Source: JAHRAW01 sp965243285 (lineage in GTDB: Bacteria; Pseudomonadota; Gammaproteobacteria; Arenicellales; Poriferihabitantaceae). From it: 64,000 bases of DNA. The notes beneath the pieces are model-generated. The model searched no databases and was not told where the DNA came from. It was given only the letters and a program-made list of their open reading frames with translations. The first letter of the stretch is position 1, and every line of letters starts with the position of its first letter. Positions 29,601 through 41,600 of the stretch are shown one piece after another. Both the position numbers and the translations under genes were made by a program. The stretch spans positions 2,170,001-2,234,000 of the forward strand of contig OZ251537.1 of the NCBI GenBank assembly GCA_965243285.1. Direction: 5' to 3'.

Positions 29601-32600
29601 CCTACGCCGCCGCCGCCGATGGCGATGACGCCTCGGCAATTTTCACGCTAACCATCACCGGGCCTAACATCACCGCCCCGCCCGAGCAAATCTATGTCGC
29701 CGGCCAGCCCATCGCCGACCTCACTTTAAGCCCCGCCAGCGGCGCCGCCGCCTTCATCTACACCCTGACGGCGGCCGACGACAGCGTTTTGGCGGGCATA
29801 AATTTCGACCCCGCCAGCCTGGTTTTATCCGGCGTCGCCCCCCGTGCCTTGCTCAGCGCCGAACTCACCTACGGCGTCGCCGACCGCTACGGCAACGCCG
29901 CCCAGGCGCTGTTCACCATCACCATCACTGGCCCGCTGTTCGCCGCCCTGCCGGGCGACCAAACCTACGCCGTGGGGCGGGAAATTCCGCCGCTCACCTT
30001 AGCCCTCGCCGCCTCGGCCGCCGAAGTCACCTACACCCTGACGGTCGCCGGCAGCGACCTCGCCGAGGCCGTGCCGGGGCTGGAATTTGACGCCGCCGCC
30101 GAGGCCCGCACCGTGACCGGCACGCCGACACTCGCCGCCGCCACCGAAGTGACCTACACCGCCGCCAACGGCGAGGGCTCCTCGTCGGCGATGTTCACCG
30201 TGGATGTGCGCGCTCCCTTGGTCTTCGCCGCCACCATCGCCGACCAAACCTACACCCCCGGCGCCGCCATCGCGACCCTGTCTTTGCCCACCGCCAGCGG
30301 CGGCGTCGGCAGTTATGCGTACGATATAACGGCACAAGGCGTGGCCACCGAGTGGCTGCTTTTCGACCCCGCCACCCTCACCTTAAGCGGCACGCCGACC
30401 ATGGCTGAAGCCATCCAAGTGGTGTATGCCGCCACCGACCAAGCCAGCCCGGCCAATATCGCCGAACTGACCTTCACGGCGGTGGTGCAGGGGCCGGTTT
30501 TTGCGACCGATGTGGGCGACCAAATCTTCGCCATCAATGCGCCCATCGTCTCGCCTGATTTTCCCGCCGCCAGCGGCGTAGCCCCCCTCACCTACGGCTT
30601 AACCTGGCTCGGCCAGGGCTTGGCCAGTCTGTCTTTCGATATCGATAATCGCGTGTTGAGCGGCACGCCGACGGCGGCCAACATCGCCGCCTTCATCTAC
30701 ACCGCCACCGACCCGTACGGCAACGCCGCCACCGCCCCGTTCACCGCCACCATCACCGGCCTGGCATTGGCCACCCAGCCGGGCAACCAAACCTACCCGG
30801 CCGGTGCGCAAATCGAACCGCTCACCTTGCCGCCGGCGCTGATTGGCGACGACCTGATTTACACATTAACTGGCCAGGCACTAACCGGCCAGGACCCAAC
30901 CGGCCAGGCCAACACGCCGTTAGCCGACGCCATCCCGGGCTTGGATTTCAGCGCCGAACGCGTGCTCGAAGGCACGCCGGGCATCGCCGCCGTCATCCCC
31001 TTGGTGTACACCGTGGCCACCGCCGACGGCGACAGCGTCTCGGCCACTTTCACGGTAACCATCACCGGCCCCAGCATCGCCGCCCCGCCCGACCAGCGCT
31101 ACGGCGCCGGCGCCGCCATCACGCTGACCTTGCCGGCCGCCGCCGGCGCCGCCCCATTGCGCTATGCCTTAGTGGGGCCTGGCGAATCGGCGGTGACTGA
31201 GGCCGTGCCGGGGCTGACATTCGACGCCGCCGCCGCCGTCCGCACCATGAGCGGCGCACCGAGCACCGTCGCCGCCGCCATCGACCTGACCTATCGCGTA
31301 CTCGATGCTTATGACAACCAGGCCGCTGCGCAATTCGCCATCGCCATCGCCGGCCCGGTGTTCGACCAGCAACCGGGCGACCAAACCCACTTGGTAGACG
31401 AGCCGCTGACGCTAATTTTGCCGGCCGCCACCGGCGTCGGCGATGTGTCGTACGCCCTGGCCGCCGAAAATGGCGATGGGTTGGCGGTGGCGGTGCTGGG
31501 GCTGACTTTCAACGCCGAGGCCGATTCCCGCGAAATTTCCGGCACCCCCACCGCCCTCGGCGCCACAGCGCTGGTATACACCGCCACCGATAACGACGGC
31601 AGCGCCACCGCTAATTTCAGCCTCACCATCCACACCGCCCTCGGCTTCGCCGCCGCCGAGCAGCCGGCCGACCAAGAATTCGCCGCCGGCACGGCGCTGA
31701 CGGTGGCCGACGGCAACGCCATAACCCTGCCCGAAGCGAGCGGCGGCAGCGGAGTAGGGCTGGTTTATACGCTGCTCGAGACTGGCGACAGCACCGAACG
31801 CGATGCCGACCCGGCGGTCGATAATTTGCCGACCGGGCTGAATTTCGATGCCGCCAGCCGAGTTTTAACCGGCACGCCGGAGTTTGTCGATGTCGCCACG
31901 CTGGCTTACACCGCCACCGATTCCACCGCCTCGGCCACGGTGAATTTCGATGTCACCATCACCGGCCCCAGCCTTGCCACGCCCGACCCCCAGAGTTTCG
32001 GTGCGCGCAAAACCATCGCCAATCCGTTAGTTTTGCCGGCCGCCGTCAGCAGCGCCGCCACGGTCGCCGAGCCGCTGATTTATTCGCTGATTGGGGCGGA
32101 CGGTGATGCTTCGACGGTCGATACATTGGATGATAATTTACCGCCGGGGCTGGTTTTTGACCCCGCCGCCGACAGCCGAGAGTTGTCCGGCACGCCGAGC
32201 ACGGTGGCTTCTGCCGTCACCCTCACCTATCGAGTAACCGATAGATTTGGCAACACGGCATTTGTCGAATTCGCCGTCACCATCACCGGGCCAGTGTTCG
32301 CCGACCTGACATCGCTCATCGGCCGAACCTACGCCGTAAACCAGCCCATCGCCATGCTGGTTTTGCCCACCGCCAGCGGCAATGGCGGCATTTCCTACGC
32401 CTTGGGCGGCGAAAATGGCGATAGTTTGGCGGATGCCGTGCCGGGGCTGAGTTTCAACCCCGCCGCCGATAGCCGTGAACTTTCCGGCCAACCCACCGCC
32501 GTCGCCCCCGCCGTCACGCTGGTCTACACCGCCACCGATGATGATGGCAGCGCCACCGCCACCTTCGAGGTGACCATCGTAGACGGCTTGGTGATCGCCG

Positions 32601-35600
32601 CCATCTCGCCGCCGCCTGATTATCCCGCCGGGGCGGACATCACCGCCCTGATATTGCCGGCGGCGACCGGTGGCAGCGGAATCGACCTGAGTTATACGCT
32701 GACTGGCCCGCCAGCCGACCCATTGGACAGCAACGCCGCCCCCGGCCCCCTGCCCACCGGGCTGATTTTCGAGGATGCCACCCAAACCCTGACCGGCACG
32801 CCGCAAAATGCCGGCACGGTCGCCCTGACCTACACCGCCACCGATTCCACCGGCTCGGCGGTGGTGAATTTCGATGTCACCATCACCGGCCCCAGCCTCG
32901 CCACGCCCGACCCCCAGAGTTTCGGCGCGCGCACGCTCATCGTCACGCCGGTAGTTTTGCCGGCCGCCGTCAGCAGCGCCGCCACGGCGACCGAGCCGCT
33001 GGTTTATTCGCTGATTGGGGCGGACGGCGATGCTTCGACGGTCGATACAGCGGATGATAATTTGCCGGATGGCTTGGTTTTTGACCCCGCCGCCGACAGC
33101 CGAGAGTTGTCCGGCACGCCAAGCACGGTGGCGGATGCCGTAGACCTCACCTATCGAGTGACCGATAGATTTGGCAACACGGCATTTGTCGAATTTGCCG
33201 TCACCATCACCGGCCCGGTGTTCGCCGACCTGACATCGCTCATCGGCCGAACCTATGCCGTAAACCAGCCCATCGCCATGCTGACTTTGCCGGCCGCCAC
33301 GGGCAATGGCGGCATTTCCTATGCTTTGGCGGGCGAAAATGGCGATAGTTTGGCGGTGGTGGTGCCGGGGCTGAGTTTCAACCCCGCCGCCGATAGCCGT
33401 GAACTTTCCGGCGAGCCCATCGCCGTCGCCCCCGCCGTCACGCTGGTCTACACCGCCACCGATGCCGATGGCAGCGCCACCGCCACCTTCGAGGTGACCA
33501 TCGTAGACGGCTTGGTGATCGCCGCCATCTCGCCGCCGCCTGATTATCCCGCCGGGGCCGAAATCACCGCCCTGATATTGCCGCCGGCCACCGGTGGCAG
33601 CGGAATCGACCTGAGTTATACGCTGACCGGCCCGCCGGCCGACCCATCGGACAGCAACGCCGCCCCCGGCCCCCTGCCCACCGGGCTGATTTTCGGTGAC
33701 ACCACCCAAACCCTGACCGGCACGCCGCAAAATGCCGGCACGGTCGCCATGACCTACACCGCCACCGATTCCACCAGCTCGGCGGTGGCGTATTTCGATG
33801 TCACCATCACCGGCCCCAGCCTCGTCACGCCCGACCCCCAGAGTTTCGGTGCGCGCACGCTCATCGTCACGCCGGTAGTTTTGCCGGCCGCCGTCAGCAG
33901 CGCCGCCACGGTCGCCGAGCCGCTGATTTATTCGCTGATTGGGGCGGGCGGGAATGGCGATACGGTCGATACAGCGGATGATAATTTGCCGGACGGCTTG
34001 GTTTTTGACCCCGCCGCCGACAGCCGAGAGTTGTCCGGCACGCCAAGCACGGTGGCTTCTGCCGTCACCCTCACCTATCGAGTAACCGACCGCTTTGGCA
34101 ACACGGCATTTGTCGAATTCACCGTCACCATCACCGGCCCGGTGTTCGCCGACCTGACATCGCTCACCGGCCGAACCTACGCCGTAAACCAGCCCATCGC
34201 CATGCTGACTTTGCCGGCCGCCACGGGCAATGGCGGCATTTCCTACGCCTTGGCGGGTGAAAATGGCGATACTTTGGCGGTGGCGGTGCCAGGGCTGAGT
34301 TTCAACCCCGCCGCCGATTCTCGTGAACTTTCCGGCCAACCCACCGCCGTCGCCCCCGCCGTCACGCTCATCTACACCGCCACCGATGCCGACGGCAGCG
34401 CCACCGCCACCTTCGATGTGACCATCGTAGACGGCTTGGTGATCGCCGCCATCCCGACTCCGCCGGATTATCCCGCCGGGGCCGAAATCACCGCCCTGAT
34501 ATTGCCGGCGGCCACCGGTGGCAGCGGAATCGACCTGAGTTATACGCTGACCGGACCGCCAGCCGACCCATCGGACAGCAACGCCATCCCCGGCCCCCTG
34601 CCCACCGGGCTGATTTTCGATGACGCCACCCAAACTCTGACCGGCACGCCGCAAAATGCCGGCACGGTCGCCCTGACCTACACCGCCACCGATTCCACCG
34701 GCTCGGCGGTGGTGAATTTCGATGTCACCATCACCGGCCCCAGCCTCGCCACGCCCGACCCCCAGAGTTTCGGTGCGCGCAAAACCATCGCCAATCCGTT
34801 AGTTTTGCCGGCCGCCGTCAGCAGCGCCGCCACGGTCGCCGAGCCGCTGGTTTATTCGCTGATTGGGGCGGACGGCGATGCTTCGACGGTCGATACATCG
34901 GATGATAATTTGCCGGACGGCTTGGTTTTTGACCCCGCCGCCGACAGCCGAGAGTTGTCCGGTACGCCGAGCATGGTGGCCGAGGCTGTAGACCTCACCT
35001 ATCGAGTAACCGATAGATTTGGCAACACGGCATTTGTCGAATTTGCCGTCACCATCACCGGCCCGGTGTTCGCCGACCTGACATCGCTCACCGGCCGAAC
35101 TTATGCCGTAAACCAGCCCATCGCCATGCTGGTTTTGCCCACCGCCACGGGTAATGGCGGCATTTCCTACGCCTTGGCGGGTGAAAATGGCGATAGTTTG
35201 GCGGATGCCGTGCCGGGGCTGAGTTTCAACCCCGCCGCCGATAGCCGTGAACTTTCCGGCCAACCCACCGCCGTCGCCCCCGCCGTCACGCTGGTCTACA
35301 CCGCCACCGATGATGATGGCAGCGCCACCGCCACCTTCGAGGTGACCATCGTAGACGGCTTGGTGATCGCCGCCATCTCGCCGCCGCCTGATTATCCCGC
35401 CGGGGCGGACATCACCGCCCTGATATTGCCGGCGGCGACCGGTGGCAGCGGAATCGACCTGAGTTATACGCTGACTGGCCCGCCAGCCGACCCATTGGAC
35501 AGCAACGCCGCCCCCGGCCCCCTGCCCACCGGGCTGATTTTCGAGGATGCCACCCAAACCCTGACCGGCACGCCGCAAAATGCCGGCACGGTCGCCCTGA

Positions 35601-38600
35601 CCTACACCGCCACCGATTCCACCGGCTCGGCGGTGGTGAATTTCGATGTCACCATCACCGGCCCCAGCCTCGCCACGCCCGACCCCCAGAGTTTCGGCGC
35701 GCGCACGCTCATCGTCACGCCGGTAGTTTTGCCGGCCGCCGTCAGCAGCGCCGCCACGGCGACCGAGCCGCTGGTTTATTCGCTGATTGGGGCGGACGGC
35801 GATGCTTCGACGGTCGATACAGCGGATGATAATTTGCCGGATGGCTTGGTTTTTGACCCCGCCGCCGACAGCCGAGAGTTGTCCGGCACGCCAAGCACGG
35901 TGGCGGATGCCGTAGACCTCACCTATCGAGTGACCGATAGATTTGGCAACACGGCATTTGTCGAATTTGCCGTCACCATCACCGGCCCGGTGTTCGCCGA
36001 CCTGACATCGCTCATCGGCCGAACTTATGCCGTAAACCAGCCCATCGCCATGCTGACTTTGCCGGCCGCCACGGGTAATGGCGGCATTTCCTATGCTTTG
36101 GCGGGCGAAAATGGCGATAGTTTGGCGGTGGTGGTGCCGGGGCTGAGTTTCAACCCCGCCGCCGATAGCCGTGAACTTTCCGGCGAGCCCATCGCCGTCG
36201 CCCCCGCCGTCACGCTGGTCTACACCGCCACCGATGCCGATGGCAGCGCCACCGCCACCTTCGATGTGACCATCGTAGACGGCTTGGTGATCGCCGCCAT
36301 CCCGACGCCGCCGGATTATCCCGCCGGGGCCGAAATCACCGCCCTGATATTGCCGCCGGCCACCGGTGGCAGCGGAATCGACCTGAGTTATACGCTGACC
36401 GGCCCGCCAGCCGACCCATCGGACAGCAACGCCGCCCCCGGCCCCCTGCCCACCGGGCTGGCTTTCGATGATGCCACCCAAACCCTGAGCGGCACGCCGC
36501 AAAATGCCGGCACGGTCGCCCTGACCTATACCGCCACCGATTCCACCGGCTCGGCGGTGGCGTATTTCGATGTCACCATCACCGGACCGAGCCTTGCCAC
36601 GCCCGACCCCCAGAGTTTCGGTGCGCGCACGCTCATCGTCACGCCGGTAGTTTTGCCGGCCGCCGTCAGCAGCGCCGCCACGGTCGCCGAGCCGCTGATT
36701 TATTCGCTGATTGGGCTGGGCGGGGATGCCACGACGGTCGATACATCGGATGATAATTTGCCGCCGGGGCTGATTTTTGACCCCGCCGCCGACAGCCGAG
36801 AGTTATCCGGCACGCCGAGCACGGTGGCTTCTGCCGTAGACCTCACCTACCGAGTGACCGACCGATTTGGCAACACGGCATTTGTCGAATTCACCGTCAC
36901 CATCACCGGCCCGGTGTTCGCCGACCTGACATCGCTCACCGGCCGAACTTATGCCGTAAACCAGCCCATCGCCATGCTGGTTTTGCCGTCCGCCACGGGC
37001 AATGGCGGCATTTCCTACGCCTTGGGCGGCGAAAATGGCGATAGTTTGGCGGTGGCGGTGCCGGGGCTGAGTTTCAACCCCGCCGCCGATTCTCGTGAAC
37101 TTTCCGGCGAGCCCACCGCCGTCGCCCCCGCCGTCACGCTGGTCTACACCGCCACGGATACCGATGGCAGCGCCACCGCCACCTTCGAGGTGACCATCGC
37201 CGATGGCTTGGTGATCGCCGCCATCTCGCCGCCGCCGGATTATCCCGCCGGGGCCGAAATCACCGCCCTGATATTGCCGCCGGCCACCGGTGGCAGCGGA
37301 ATCGGGCTGAGTTATACGCTGACTGGCCCGGCCGACCCGGCGACGCCCGCCATCCCAGGCCCCCTGCCCACCGGGCTGATTTTCGAGGACGCCACCCAAA
37401 CCCTGACCGGCACGCCGCAAAATGCCGGCACGGTCGCCCTGACCTATACCGCCACCGATTCCACCAGCTCGGCGGTGGCGTATTTCGATGTCACCATCAC
37501 CGGCCCCAGCCTCGCCACGCCCGACCCCCAGAGTTTCGGTGCGCGCAAAACCATCGCCAATCCGTTAGTTTTGCCGGCCGCCGTCAGCAGCGCCGCCACG
37601 GTCGCCGAGCCGCTGATTTATTCGCTGGTTGGGGCGGACGGCGATGCTTCGACGGTCGATACATCGGATGATAATTTGCCGGATGGCTTGGTTTTTGACC
37701 CCGCCGCCGACAGCCGAGAGTTATCCGGCACGCCAAGCACGGTGGCTGCTGCCGTAGACCTCACCTATCGAGTGACCGATAGATTTGGCAACACGGCATT
37801 TGTCGAATTTGCCGTCACCATCACCGGTCCGGTGTTTGCCGACATGACATCGCTCACCGGCCGAACTTATGCCGTAAACCAGCCCATCGCCATGCTGGTT
37901 TTGCCCACCGCCAGCGGCAATGGCGGCATTTCCTACGCCTTGGGCGGCGAAAATGGCGATAGTTTGGCGGATGCCGTGCCGGGGCTGAGTTTCAACCCCG
38001 CCGCCGATTCTCGTGAACTTTCCGGCCAACCCACCGCCGTCGCCCCCGCCGTAACGCTGGTTTACACCGCCACCGATGATGACGGCAGCGCCACCGCCAC
38101 CTTCGAGGTGACCATCGTAGACGGCTTGGTGATCGCCGCCATCTCGCCGCCGCCTGATTATCCCGCCGGGGCCGAAATCACCGCCCTGATATTGCCGCCG
38201 GCCACCGGTGGCAGCGGAATCGACCTAAGTTATACGCTGACTGGCCCGCCGGCCGACCCATCGGACAGCAACGCCGCCCCCGGCCCCCTGCCCACCGGGC
38301 TGATTTTCGAGGACACCACCCAAACCCTGACCGGCACGCCGCAAAATGCCGGCACGGTCGCCCTGACCTACACCGCCACCGATTCCACCGGCTCGGCGAT
38401 GGTGAATTTCGATGTCACCATCACCGGCCCCAGCCTCGCCACGCCCGACCCCCAGAGTTTCGGTGCGCGCACGCTCATCGTCACGCCGGTAGTTTTGCCG
38501 GCCGCCGTCAGCAGCGCCGCCACGGCGACCGAGCCGCTGATTTATTCGCTGATTGGGGCGGACGGTGATGCTTCGACGGTCGATACATCGGATGATAATT

Positions 38601-41600
38601 TGCCGGACGGCTTGGTTTTTGACCCCGCCGCCGACAGCCGAGAGTTGTCCGGCACGCCGAGCACGGTGGCTGCTGCCGTCACCCTCACCTATCGAGTAAC
38701 CGATAGATTTGGCAACACGGCATTTGTCGAATTTGCCGTCACCATCACCGGCCCGGTGTTCGCCGACCTGACATCGCTCACCGGCCGAACCTATTCCGTA
38801 AACCAGCCCATCGCCATGCTGGTTTTGCCGTCTGCCACGGGCAATGGCGTTGTTTCTTACACCCTCGCCGGCGAAAATGGCGATAGTTTGGCGGTGGCGG
38901 TGCCGGGGCTGAGTTTCAACCCCGCCGCCGATTCTCGTGAACTTTCCGGCCAACCCACCGCCGTCGCCCCCGCCGTCACGCTGGTCTACACCGCCACCGA
39001 TGATGATGGCAGCGCCACCGCCACCTTCGAGGTGACCATCGTAGACGGCTTGGTGATCGCCGCCATCTCGCCGCCGCCGGATTATCCCGCCGGGGCCGAA
39101 ATCACCGACCTGATATTGCCGCCGGCCACCGGTGGCAGCGGAATCGACCTGAGTTATACGCTGACTGGCCCGGCCGACCCGGCGACGCCCGCCATCCCAG
39201 GCCCCTTGCCCGCCGGGCTGATTTTCGATGACACCACCCAAACCCTGAGCGGCACGCCACAAAATGCCGGCACGGTCGCCCTGACCTATACCGCCACCGA
39301 TTCCACCAGCTCGGCGGTGGTGAATTTCGATGTAACCATCACCGGCCCGAGCATTACCTCGCCCGGCGAGCAGAGTTTCGATGCCGGCGATGCCATCGCC
39401 ACGCTGACTTTGCCGGCCGCCACCGGCATGGCGGCGCCGCTGACTTATTCGCTGGTGGGGCCGGGCGGGGATGCCGATACGGTCGATACATCGGATGATA
39501 ATTTGCCGGACGGCTTGGTTTTTGACCCCGCCGCCGACAGCCGAGAGTTATCCGGCACGCCGAGCACGGTGGCTGATGCCGTCACCCTCACCTATCGAGT
39601 AACCGATAGATTTGGCAACACGGCATTTGTCGAATTCACCGTCACCATCACCGGGTCAGCCACGCCGCCGCCCACCTTGCGGTTTGCCGCCGAGCCAACC
39701 GATAGAACCTACCCGGCCGGAGCCGACATCGAGGCGCTGACCCTGCCGGCGGCCGATGGCGGCCGTGGCACCGTAAACTATGCTTTGAATGGCTTGAATG
39801 GCGAGGTGTTGGCGACCGCCATGCCGCACTTGATGTTCACCGCCGGCACGCGTGTTGTGTCCGGCATACCGACTATCGCGGCCGATTACACCCTCACCTA
39901 CATCGCCACCGACACCGCCCCGGCCGGCGGCACCGCCACCGCCACCGCCACCGCCTATTTCACGGTATCCATCACCGGACCCATCTTCGCTTCCCAGCCC
40001 AGCGACCAGCATTTTTTCGTCGATGACCCCATCGCCACGCTAATTTTGCCGGCCGCTGCCAGCGCCACCTCCATCCCGCTGACCTACACCCTCACCGGGG
40101 CCAGCGGGGAAGCCCTGGATGACGCCATCCCGGGCTTGTCATTCAGCGCTGGAGCCGCCGCCGGAACCGCCACCAGCACCCTGACCAGCACGCCGAACAT
40201 CGTCCCCAGCGCGGACCCGGTCAACCTGATCTATCGCGCCACCGATACTTACGGCAACACGACCACCGCGGGATTCTCGGTACGCGTCAGCGCCGGCACG
40301 GCCGTCACCGCCGGCATTGGCGCCGCCGTGGTCGATGCCACCGGCCACATCATTCTGCCGGAGGTGGCGCGCGCCATGAGCGATAGCATCGTCGGCGCGG
40401 TGGCGCGGCGGATAGAGCGCGCCGAGCAGAGCCTCGAGGGCGGCGCCCTTGCCATCGGCGGTCACAGCGGCGCCGCCGCCATTCTCGCCGCCCATGGCGA
40501 AGATATGTTAGTGGAGCGCCGCGATGCCAAGCAATTATTGGCCGGCAGCGAGTTCGCGATGTCATTGGGCGAAAACGGCGTGCCCGGCGGCAAGGTTTTT
40601 TGGGGTGATGGCGATTATCGCGATTTTTCCGAGGCCGCCGGCGACCGCATCGATTGGAACGCCGAGTTAGCCGGCGTACACATCGGCCTAGACACCCGCC
40701 TGCGTCCGAATGTGCTGGCCGGCTTCTCGGTATCGCGATTGCGTAGCCAGTTCACCTACCAAGACGCCGCCGACGCGTTAGGCGAGGGCGAATACGCCTT
40801 CCGCCTCAGCAATTTTCAGCCCTATATTGGCTGGAGCACGGACGGCGTGGATTTGTGGGCAACGGTCGGCTACGGGCAGGGTGATGTGCGGCTGCAGCGG
40901 CGCGACGAAGCCGACATTTCCGGTGATTTCGCCCTGCGCACGGCTGGATTAGGGGTCGGCTTGGGCGGTGCGACGCGCGCTGGCGGCGGGCAGATTCGCT
41001 TGGTCGGCGAGGCCATATACAGCGCCATGCAGGTGCGCCGCAACGCCGATTTTGCGGCCCAAGAAACCCACGCATCGCGCCTGCGGCTGACCGCCGAAGG
41101 CAGCCGAACCTATCGCTGGAGCGGCGAATCTTCGCTGGCATCGACGCTGGAAATCGGCCTGCGCCATGACGGCGGCGGCCATGATGCGAATGGCGCTGGA
41201 GCCGAATTTGGCATCGGTTTGGCGTACTACAATCCGGCCAGCGGTTTTACCGCCGAAGGCCGCATCCGCGCTCTGCAGGGGTTGGACGGCGAGTCCAAAG
41301 AGTGGGGCTTGCAAGGCGCGTTTTCCTTATCGCCAGGCCCCGACCAGCAAGGTTTATCGCTGAATTTAAGCCCCGGCTACGGCGCAGCAGCTAGCGGCGT
41401 GCAACAATTATGGCAACAGGGATTGCCGGCCGGCACTGGCGCTAATGCGACCAGCGAGGGCTATCGCGCCCGCCTCGAGGCCCGCCTCGGCTACGGGCTG
41501 TCGCTGCGGCGTTGGGGCGTGCTAACCCCGTACGGCGAATTCACCGTAGATGGCGGCCGCAGCTATCGCTTGGGGCTGCACTGGCGGTTGAATTCCCGCT

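Noticed and set aside
32138..39262. Very long minus-strand open frames (up to 838 codons) opposite the 924-bp repeats
   Set aside because: They are mirror frames of the giant gene. Their repeats (GGGVDQRDGGGDG...) follow the 924-bp period and show no start site, domain or codon use of real genes.
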